A stretch of DNA of 64,000 nucleotides from Eurosta solidaginis (taxonomy: Eukaryota > Arthropoda > Insecta > Diptera > Tephritidae): NCBI RefSeq assembly GCF_040869045.1, contig NC_090319.1:300688998-300752997 (forward strand), given 5' to 3'. Under the pieces are notes generated by a model. The model had not been told where the DNA came from and did not search any database. It saw only the letters and a program-made list of their open reading frames with translations. Shown here one piece after another: positions 56,301-64,000 of this stretch. The position numbers and the translations under genes are program-made. Each line of letters begins with the position of its first letter. The first letter of the stretch is position 1.

Positions 56301-57405
56301 CGTTTGATACCCATATTGTACAAACGCATTCTAGAGTCACCTCTGGTCTACCTTTATGGCGTTATCTCGAAAAGGCGACCACCTATGCAACTACCACCAC
56401 TCCCTTTTAAAACTCTCATTAATACCTTTAATTTGATACCCATATCGTACAAACACATTCTAGAGTCTCCCCTGGTCCACCTTTATGGCCATATTTCGAA
56501 ACGACGTCCACCTATAGAACTAAGGCCCACTCTATTTTAAAATACTCATTAACACCTTTCGTTTGATACCCATATTGTACAAACGCATTCTAGAGTCACC
56601 TCTGGTCTACCTTTATGGCGATATCTCGAAAAGGCGACCACCTATACAACTACCACCACTCCCTTTTAAAACCCTCATTAATACCTTTAATTTGATACCC
56701 ATATCGTACAAACAAATTCTAGGGTCACCCCTGGTCCACCTTTATGGCGATATCTCGAAACGGCGTCCACCTATGGAACTAAGGATTACTCCCTTTTAAA
56801 ATACTCATTAACACCTTTCGTTCGATACCCATATTGTACAAACGCATTCTAGAGTCACCTCTGGTCTACCTTTATGGCGATATCTCGAAAAGGCGACCAC
56901 CTATGCAACTACCACCACTCCCTTTTAAAACTCTCATTAATACCTTTAATTTGATACCCATATCGTACAAACACATTCTAGAGTCTCCCCTGGTCCACCT
57001 TTATGGCCATATTTCGAAACGACGTCCACCTATAGAAATAAGGCCCACTCCATTTTAAAATACTCATTAACACCTTTCGTTTGATACCCATATTGTACAA
57101 ACGCATTCTAGAGTCACCCCTGGTCCACCTTTATGGCGATATCTCGAAACGGCGTCCACCTATGGTACTAAGGGATACTCCCTTTTAAAATACTCATTAA
57201 CACCTTTCATTTGATACCCATATCGTACAAACAAATTCTAGAGTCTAATCCTGATCCACCTTTATGGCGATATCCCTAAATGGCGTCCACCTATAGAACT
57301 ATGGCCCACTCCCTCATAAAATACTCTTTAATACCTTTCATTTCATAGCTGTCAACTGAGTATGTAATGTTCGGTTACAACCGAACTTAACCTTCCTTAC
57401 TTGTT
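53352..57405 (+). mobile_element. DINE-1-like element, copy F, satellite-bearing
   Basis: Uninterrupted sister of copy D. Left end tttttatactcagttgagca; (GTCY)n block gtccgtccgtccgtt (53499-53514); accacgcccactttttcgat and cgtggctccgcc motifs; a ~130-bp minisatellite from about 54615 to 57345; right end ...tgttcggttacaaccgaact taaccttccttacttg. The left 1.2 kb closely matches copy D, so they share a recent ancestor. Confidence 0.85.
54615..57345 (+). repeat. ~130-bp minisatellite array in copy F
   Basis: About 21 monomers of the same family as in copy D. Here a two-monomer period of 259 bp dominates (55786, 56045, 56304, 56563 and about 56822), with 519 bp separating 55267 and 55786. Confidence 0.95.
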
Positions 57406-57602
57406 CAAACTTCTTTATTTGAGAAACAAAGCGTTCTCAACAAAAAAATAATTTTTTTATATGGCAAAAAATGGTGTTTCTCAAGCTAAGAAAACATATT
57501 TCTCAACTTGTACTCAAATGTGATTCTCTGATTGATTTTCATGAAAATAGAATAACACTAAAATTTTTATTTAATTTATAACGCTTCAATAATACTACCA
57601 AA
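57406..57602. other. No recognisable feature
   Basis: Short AT-rich linker after DINE-1 copy F. Confidence 0.4.
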
Positions 57603-57670
57603 TAATAAAAAATACTTGGCGCGATTAACCTCCTAATAGGTTTTAGGCCGAGCTTCTCTTCAAATTTGCG
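57603..57670 (-). mobile_element. Family B SINE fragment, minus, interrupted
   Basis: aataataaaaaatacttggc tail, gcgcgattaacctcctaata and ggccgagcttctcttcaaat. It is cut by a family A element; a remnant of its continuation (caatttgtgtcgtagtcctt, 57997-58016) follows that element. Confidence 0.7.
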
Positions 57671-57996
57671 TTATTGTTGATGTTGTTATAGCGATAAGGA
57701 CACTCCCCGAAGGGGATTTTGATGAGCCGGATACAGATCCCGTACGTTCTGGTAATAAACACCATTTAAAGACTAGCCCGATCACCTCGGGGACGATTTG
57801 GTATGACCACATGAAACCTTGTAGGCCATGCCGCCCTCCCACCCTCTAGATCTATGAGGAACTTGGGGTCGCCAGAAAGTCGGCTGTTAAATAAACAGGA
57901 TTGGTCACGGGTAGGTGATGTTGACAATTTAGTTGGAGAAGCTATATATTGCGCTGGCCACCCCTTATACGGGTTGCGCTACACAACCCCTTAAAT
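57671..57996 (-). mobile_element. Family A SINE-like element, minus, inserted in family B SINE
   Basis: Tail ttattgttgatgttg, hairpin remnant (cactccccgaagggg), then the full body to ttgcgctacacaacccctta. Flanks caaatttgcg (57661-57670) and caatttgtg (57997-58005) are a diverged target duplication derived from the family B SINE. Confidence 0.8.
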
Positions 57997-58020
57997 CAAT
58001 TTGTGTCGTAGTCCTTTTTA

Positions 58021-58372
58021 CCGGCCGACGTGGTGTGATGGTAGCGTGCTCCGCCATCCACACCGAAGATCCTGGGTTCACGCCCCGGGAAAAACAACAT
58101 CAAAATTTAGAAGCAAGTTTTTTCAATTATAAGCAAATTTTTCTAAGCGGGGTCGCCCCTCGGCAGTGTTTGCCAAGCACTCCGAGTATATTTCTGCCAT
58201 GAAAAGCTCTCAGTGAAAACTCATCTGCCTTGCAGATGCCGGTCGGAGTCGGCATAAAACAAGTAGGTACTGTCCCGCAAATTTCAAATAAAAGTTAAAA
58301 GGAGCACGACGCAATTGGAAGAGAAGCTCGGTCTAAAATCTCTTCGCAGGTTATCGCGCCTTACATTTTTTT
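58021..58372 (+). mobile_element. Family B SINE (tRNA-derived), plus, full length
   Basis: The head ccggccgacgtggtgtgatg has an A-box-like TGGTGTGATGGTAGCG and, about 35 nt on, a B-box-like GGGTTCACGCCCC, so it should carry an internal RNA polymerase III promoter. The body includes agcggggtcgcccctcggca, gccaagcactccgagtatat and ggagcacgacgcaattgg. The end is ggttatcgcgccttacattt and a T-rich tail. About 350 bp. Inserted head-on against an older minus copy. Confidence 0.85.
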
Positions 58373-58682
58373 ATATTAGTTTCGCTTGATGTTTTCCCGC
58401 CAACTTCTGTACAAAATTGGAGAATCACGAAATCCATTTTTGAGTAATTTCCCAGAGAGCTAGAGTCTTGAAACTTGACACAGGGATCGTGAAAATTCTA
58501 AAAAAAACATCCGCACTTGGAAATTTTGCTTTCGAGTTTTAAGAAACTTCCCGATAACCCAGAGACCTGATACTTTGAAAAAAACTTTTGGGTTCTATTA
58601 GCTTGTAATTTTAAGGATAAAAAAGTTTTACTAGATGGGGCAGGGCTCAAAATATTCAGAGATATTTAGAAAGTTCATTTAC
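58373..58682. other. No recognisable feature
   Basis: Nothing assigned. Confidence 0.4.
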
Positions 58683-58882
58683 AGAGAAACTTTGAAATAA
58701 TATAAATAAATGCAAGGCGCGATAACCGTCAGCTGAGCTTCTATTCCAATTTGCGTGCTGCTCCTTTTTAATTTTTCCTACAAATTGGCGGGACGGGTCT
58801 TACATGTTTTGCGCCGACACCAAACGGCATCTTCACTGAGAAGCTTTTCTTTGCTGCAATGCACTCGGAGTGCTTGTCAAGT
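58683..58882 (-). mobile_element. Family B SINE fragment, minus
   Basis: aaataaatgcaaggcgcgat, tgagcttctattccaatttg, cgccgacaccaaacggcatc, cactcggagtgcttgtcaa. Head missing. Confidence 0.75.
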
Positions 58883-59405
58883 CTAAAACGAATTCTGATA
58901 TCCCCCCCTTTGGGTCGTAGGGGCAAATTTTGAAAAATCCCACTTTGAAATGCCTATGTTTTTTCTTTTTGGATTTTATTTTTCTCTTTAGAAATTTATT
59001 TAGTCAGAACATATGTAAATGAAAAAATGTAGTAATAGAAAAGAAATTAAAAAAAATTATTAGAAATTAGCGTTTTTACAACCCCCTTTTAAAAACAAGG
59101 CATCACTGTGATGCATTTGCATGTCGTAAACATAGTTGTGTGGGTTTTTTATTCAACCGTTTTAAAAAATGAAGGTATCACTGTGACACAATTGCAGATC
59201 GTAAAATTGCTTGTGTTATTTTGTTTAAGCCACCACAAGACACAGCAGGTAGAATTGAAATTGCCCCTACCCAAAAGTTCGACCCAAAGTGGGGGACATC
59301 AGAATTCGTTTTAGAGGTATGGTTCCTTCGGCAAAGTTTCTTATTTTGATCCCTAGAATACGATTTTCACAAAGCATTGATCGATTTTTAAATCGACCCG
59401 CCCTA
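58883..59405. repeat. Inverted-repeat element
   Basis: tctaaaacgaattctgatat, ccccccctttgggtcg and ggggcaaatttt (58883-58938) recur inverted at 59255-59317 (aattgcccctacccaaaagt, tcgacccaaagtgggggaca, tcagaattcgttttaga). The outer part after that ends cgatttttaaatcgacccgc, similar to the edge at 13438. Family unknown. Confidence 0.6.
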
Positions 59406-59639
59406 ATACATATGAATGTAGGTATGTACTAAATTCTTAGGAATTCACTGCTAAATATAAACTGCTATACTTTGCTCCTAATACCCACTCAGCGTTGTTT
59501 GAAATGATTGATCATAATAAAATATGTAAGTGTATTAAAAAAATCAAAAGTGTCTCACCACAAATTGGAACGGATGCTTGGCCTAGTATTATTTACTTAG
59601 AAATATAAAGCCCCTATTTGGACAAAGCCTAAGCTTGAA

Positions 59640-61137
59640 GGGATAACCTTAGAATAAAAATGTAGCACAAAATATCTTGGCGTCATCCTAGATAGTAAGT
59701 AGGAAGCTCCATGTGGAGGAAAGAGCGAAGAAAGTCTACGCGGCACAGTATGTATGCAAGAGGATGCTAGGATGCAATTGAGGCCTATCACCCAAACTCT
59801 CTCATTGGGTATTTACGGCAGTTGTCAAACCCATACTTTACTATGGGGTCCTTGTTTGGTGAAGAGCCACACAAAAATGTGCGTATACCAAAAAACTTGC
59901 GAAAGTATGCATATTATCAATGATTAGCATAACGGCGCTAAAAACTACCCCGACAGCAGCATTGAATGCCGCAGACCTAATGGTCAAAAATATCGCGTTT
60001 GCTACTGCATGAATGCTTAATAGCTGTGAAGAAATCACCAAAAATTCTGGAGGAGTGCTTAAGCTGCAGTCGCATTAATAGCTGTGTTTTTTTAGTTCTA
60101 TATACGTTTACGCTTAAACTTTATATGGACTGCTAAGCGACAAATTTTAAATACACCTCTGAAATTGCTGCGCATAAAATTTGTCCTACTAAATTTCAAT
60201 ACGCATTATACTCAGATGTAACTGAAATATGTGTCTTTGTTTCACTCTCTACACTAATTCTATGTATTCTATTTGTGTACACTATTCATCGCAACTGATT
60301 CAGCTATATGTTATACCCTATGGCCATCAGAGGCTCGTGTCTCCGCTTTTCGGTACATCCTGTGCTGTAGCTGTAGTTATTTAACCAGTGCCGCTAGATG
60401 GGTCTCCTAAGCATTATCTAAGCGAGGATAGGCGTTTTTTTTTTTCACGCGCAAACGTAAATGTATACGCGTGTGAAAAAAAACGGCTAATATATATATT
60501 GATAGTTAGGCGGCGATTAAGGTAATAATCCCACATAGTACTTCATCAAGAAGTGTTCTGAAATGCAAAGAAGCATTGGAAAAACCTTGCTAAGGCCGAA
60601 CCAACCACCTATACTGGGTTCCCGGTCATAAAGGAATAGAAGGTAACGAAAAGGCCGATGTGTTGGCAAAGGATGCTGCAACACTCGCTGAAAGGACAGT
60701 AGACGTCCCCATCCGATTGGGAGAAATCGAAAGGAGACAGGAATGGCATATGATCCATCAAACAGGAAAGACGTGGACAAAAGCGCGGGGCTGCAAAATT
60801 TCTTTGATCATGTGCAAAGCCTATGATATTAGACTCACAAACTGGCTAATATCCCTGAAGAGAGAAGACTTAAGGCTCACAATGGGCATACTAACTGGAT
60901 ACTGCCTTCTGTCGTCACATGCTTATAAGTTAGGCCTCGTCAGTAACAACAGGTGTAGGAAGTGCGAGCTGCACGAAGAAACGGTTGTGTACGTTCTGTG
61001 TATGTCTCCTGCGCTCTCCAGGCCAAGGCTCCAGCTATGAGGGGCGGCAGAGGTGTCAAATCTCAAGGCAGCAATTAAGCTGGGTTCTAGAAAACTTCTA
61101 GTATTTTCCAAGAGGACAGAGTTATTGTATAACATAA
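59640..61137 (+). pseudogene. I-clade-type LINE: RT end, RNase H and C-terminal knuckle
   Basis: RT-thumb portion (59640-60030): KYLGVILDSK, VEERAKKVYAAQYVCKRMLG, HWVFTAVVKPILYYGVLVW, TTPTAALNAADLM. RNase H end (about 60583-60680): WVPGHKGIEGNEKADVLAK. Then GILTGYCLLSSHAYKLGL and CRKCELHEETVVYVLC...ALSR, a knuckle after RNase H, and AIKLGSRKLLVFSKRTELLY. A TIR element (about 60079-60487) and a foldback element (61147-62375) interrupt it; LINE sequence seems to resume at 62385 (cctgattggggttctt) to about 62500. Frameshifts and stops throughout. Confidence 0.75.
60079..60487. mobile_element. TIR element in LINE, tentative
   Basis: Left agctgtgtttttttagttct then atatacgtttacgc; the right end has the complement of agccgttttttttcacacgc followed by gtatacatttacg. 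Arms are imperfect, about 33 bp. The right end also folds on itself (ttttcacgcgc...gcgtgtgaaaa). No clear TSD. Confidence 0.5.
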
Positions 61138-61146
61138 GTCCTGGTA

Positions 61147-62375
61147 ACCTCTCTGAAGTTGGCAAGACAACTTTTACGTGGAAAAAAATTACATATTGGG
61201 AAAATTGCCGTGAATTTGCCGTAATTTATCCGTGAAACAAAAAAATTTGCCGTGGCCATATTTTAGAAAATACAGGGTGGCACGCCAACTTCACGTGAAG
61301 TTAGCGAGCCACCCTCAGAAAACCACCTTAGAGACCAGCTAGGAAAATAATTCTTGCACACGAATTTGCCGTATATTTGCCGTAGATAAGTGGCTTATTA
61401 TACAATTTCGAAAAAAAAATTTTACTTTTTTTTATGGTGCACCGCCAATTTCACGTGAAGTTAGCGTGCCACTTTTCGAAAACCACCTTAAACACCAGTT
61501 AGGAAAATAATTCTTGCACGTGAATTTGCCGTGAATTATCCGTGAAACAAAAAAATTTGCCGCGGCCATGTTTTAGAAAATACAGGGTGGCACGCTAACT
61601 TCACGTGAAGTTGGCGGTGCACCATAAAAAAAAATTGAAATTTTTTTTTTCCAATTTATAAACTATGCCACTTATCTACGGAAAATTTACGGCAAATTCA
61701 TGTGCAAGAATTATTTTCCTAGCTGGCCTCTAAGGTGGTTTTCTGAGGGTGGCACGCTAACTTCACGTGAAGTTGGCGGTGCACCATAAAAAAAATTTTA
61801 AATTTTTTTTTCGAATTTATAAAATATGCCACTTATCTATGGAAAATTTACGGCAAATTCATGTGCAAGAATTATTTTCCTAGCTGGCCTCTAAGGTGGT
61901 TTTCTGAGGGTGGCACGCTAACTTCACGTGAAGTTGGCGGTGCACCATAAAAAAAATTTGAAATTTTTTTTTTCGAAGTTATAAAATATGCCACTTATCT
62001 ACGCAAATTCATGTGCAAGAATTATTTTCCTAGCTGGCCTCTAAGGTGGTTTTCTGAGGGTGGCACGCTAACTTCACGTGAAGTTGGCGGTGCACCATAA
62101 AAAAAATTTTAAATTTTTTTTTCGAATTTATAAAATATGCCACTTATCTACGGAAAATTTACGGCAAATTCATGTGCAAGAATTATTTTCCTAGCTGGCC
62201 TCTAAGGTGGTTTTCTGAGGGTGGCACGCTAACTTCACGTGCCACCCTGTATTTTCTAAAATATGGCCACGGCAAATTTTTTTGTTTCACGGATAAGTTA
62301 CGGCAAATTCACGGCAATTTTCCCAATAGGTAATTTTTTTCCACGTAAAAGTTGTGTTGCCAACTTCAGAGAGGT
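61147..62375. mobile_element. Foldback element with 9-bp TSD
   Basis: 1229 bp flanked by the perfect 9-bp direct repeat GTCCTGGTA (61138-61146, 62376-62384). TIRs of at least 140 bp, about 96% identical by eye, start acctctctgaagttggcaa. The interior is built from ~150-162-bp modules, each with the palindrome AACTTCACGTGAAGTT (or one-base variant). No transposase. Long TIRs with internal repeats and a 9-bp TSD resemble foldback (FB) or Mutator-like elements. Confidence 0.85.
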
Positions 62376-62384
62376 GTCCTGGTA

Positions 62385-63179
62385 CCTGATTGGGGTTCTT
62401 CCGTTTGGTCGTCCAACAAATTCTGATAACACTATGGATACATTCAGTCTATGTGAAGTCTTTTGTTGACTGGCCAGTTCAACCAACCTAACCTTAGCCT
62501 AAATATCATTGGAGGTACATATATTGCATGTTATTCTAATGTGTAAAATTCTGGATTCTATGTGCGAAAATCGCCTTAAACTGATGAAAATGCTCAAGTT
62601 CAAAATTATTACCTGAAAGGAGATGGTTAGCTTGTCAAATAAACCAAATTCCATTCAAAACAACAGTGAGTAATGTGTCATTATATCTTCATTCAGACGC
62701 AAGTTTACAGTTAACCCTGAGTTGTAATGCTTCATAAATTACTAGCAAACCAAAAAAATATCTAAACACCCAGTTGTCTTCTCTCTCGTCTTCCACGCGT
62801 TTTGCACTTTGATCATTTCTTTTAGTTTTTCACTTATAAACGTCAATTGTTTTGTAATGTTTTGTGCTTTCTTTAATCCCCTTAATTGTGTCTAAAAGAC
62901 ATCCTATTTCTTACCTACTAAAACCAATTAGTGCCACTGCAAAGAGCTCAATTTGCAACACTTAATATCTAATTGAAACGATTTGGTTTTAGGTATTAGG
63001 AATAGAGAACGCTTATTAGGAATAGCGTACCCCTGACATCGATGTATTTAATCAATAGATTTATTTAAATTACTTAACCTATTTCAAATGCGGTATTGGT
63101 AAAAGGTTAAAAGGGAAATAAGATACAAGTTCTTTGTACGTCATATGTAAGTAGATGATGCCCATTTATGCGTATAAAA
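62385..63179. other. LINE 3' remainder, then unassigned
   Basis: To about 62500 the text is likely the end of the disrupted I-clade-type LINE (cagttcaaccaacctaacct near its end). The rest is AT-rich with no feature I can assign. Confidence 0.4.
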
Positions 63180-63204
63180 AAAATAAAAAAAATGTATGAG
63201 GGCT

Positions 63205-63345
63205 GGGACTATCCGCATATTCGAATATCCGGATATCCATACGGATATCTGTTGACACGGATAAAATCCGGACGGCATGGATATGCGGTTAATATTCGTC
63301 TGTGAAACTATCCGGATTTATGAAGATTCGGCTGATAACCGGATC
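63205..63345. repeat. Cluster of ATCCGGATAT-type palindromes
   Basis: gaatatccggatatccatac, ggatatctgttgacacggat, atccggacggcatggatatg and aactatccggatttatgaag. Repeated atccgga units in both senses; possibly terminal parts of an unknown element. Confidence 0.5.
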
Positions 63346-63592
63346 AAAATTTTGTAAACAAATTTTTTCAATTACAAGAAGAATTTTCTTAGCGGGGTCG
63401 CCCCTCGGCAGTGTTTGGCAAGCACTCCGAGTATATTTCTGCCATGAAAAGGTCTCAGTGAAAACTCAACTGCCTTGCCGATGCCGTTCGGAAACGGCAT
63501 TAAACAAGTAGGTGTCGTCCCACCAATTTGTAGGACAGGTAAAGCAAGCACGACGCAAATTGGAGGAGAAGCTCGGCCCAAAATCTCTTCGA
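63346..63592 (+). mobile_element. Family B SINE fragment, plus, head-truncated
   Basis: agcggggtcgcccctcggca, gcaagcactccgagtatatt, ctgccttgccgatgccgttc, cacgacgcaaattggaggag and agctcggcccaaaatctctt. The tRNA-like head is absent. Confidence 0.8.
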
Positions 63593-63596
63593 TATA

Positions 63597-63905
63597 TTTA
63601 TATGCGATACTAAGAACGCTGATACCGCTATAGTTGGCACAGTTTGCAGGATCCAACCAAATCTTGCATGGAAGCTGATGCATGCGCCTTACCAACTCCT
63701 CGCCGCCGTATTTGAAAAGCTCCGCAGGCAATCAATCAGCTCGAACGGTCTTGTTGTTTTTTAATCTGGTTATTGCTATTCTGTCTTCGTCATAGTCGGG
63801 TGGGCAAACATTAATTTTATCATCAGCGAGCACCAAGAACTGTTCCCTCTTTAATCTAAGCACTTTCTGAACATGGGTTACCAGGTCCGGTTTCCATTTT
63901 ACAGG
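63597..63905 (-). pseudogene. RTE-like LINE RT remnant, minus
   Basis: Minus-strand residues: LPVKWKPDLVTHVQKVLRL, ADDKINVCPPDYDED, LPAELFKYGGEELVRRMHQL, CKIWLDPANCANYSGISVLS. A GLPAELFK..GEELV..MHQL..KIW...CANYRGISLL series is the fingers region of RTE-like LINEs. Here the usual 15-20 residues between KIW and CANY are missing, and a stop lies in the Asp-Gly position before LPAELFK. Confidence 0.65.
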
Positions 63906-64000
63906 AATTTAAACCTTTTGTTTGTCGCCGAATTTTTTTTTGAAAATTTGCCGCCGTTATTTTTGGTGGCTGGTAGCTCAAGCTGTTCGCACTCAAGTCT
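63906..64000. other. Window edge, unassigned
   Basis: Short end of window; possibly further LINE sequence. Confidence 0.3.

Noticed and set aside
53352..57405. Autonomous transposase or helicase gene in DINE-1 copy F
   Set aside because: No Rep, helicase or other enzyme motif in any frame; the copy is non-autonomous.

Overview
This window is repeat-dominated eukaryotic DNA from a higher fly. The combination of DINE-1/INE-1-like elements with (GTCY)n blocks, jockey-type LINEs with (CAA)n tails, tRNA-derived SINEs and minisatellite-bearing elements points to Diptera; I favour a tephritid-like fruit fly with a large genome, but that is inference. I see no prokaryotic operon, rRNA gene, functional tRNA gene or CRISPR array. 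Almost everything recognisable is a transposable element. The one candidate for host coding sequence is a short exon at 46006-46162 with an AT-hook-like motif and a splice donor.

Layout. 0-8.2 kb: SINE-like 'family A' copies (3' hairpin plus (CAA)n tail), jockey-type LINE fragments, and a hAT element with an 8-bp target-site duplication (TSD). 9-12.3 kb: a decayed CR1-like LINE on the minus strand (endonuclease, reverse transcriptase, C-terminal part) split by a solo LTR. 13.4-22.3 kb: DINE-1 copies, a SINE, MITEs, one non-autonomous Helitron with a minisatellite, and a minus-strand Helitron that retains helicase pieces. 22.5-26.3 kb: hairpin elements, LINE pieces, a second solo LTR with a 4-bp TSD. 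26.8-29.0 kb: DINE-1 copy carrying a young 5'-truncated LINE.

29.5-45.06 kb is one deeply nested unit. A DINE-1-like element holds about 31 + 2 copies of a ~130-bp minisatellite with higher-order periods. A Gypsy-superfamily LTR retrotransposon (34798-44690) lies inside that array. Its gag gene is interrupted by a 4335-bp insertion of ten or so ~436-bp units in two head-to-head inverted arrays, flanked by a 15-bp direct repeat. Gag and pol are joined by a textbook -1 ribosomal frameshift signal (TTTAAAC immediately before the gag stop, 8-nt spacer, 8-bp hairpin).

45-64 kb: the exon candidate, MITEs, another DINE-1 copy, LINE fragments of several clades, a second satellite-bearing DINE-1 copy (53352-57405), a SINE-in-SINE nest, and an I-clade LINE disrupted at 61147-62375 by a foldback element with a 9-bp TSD and six perfect or near-perfect palindromes (plus a broken seventh) spaced about 150-162 bp apart.

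The LINEs look dead in this window. The elements interact: family A ends in the same (CAA)n-type tail as the jockey LINE and may have been mobilised by it; solo LTRs, SINEs and MITEs use older elements as landing sites, so insertion order can be read directly.
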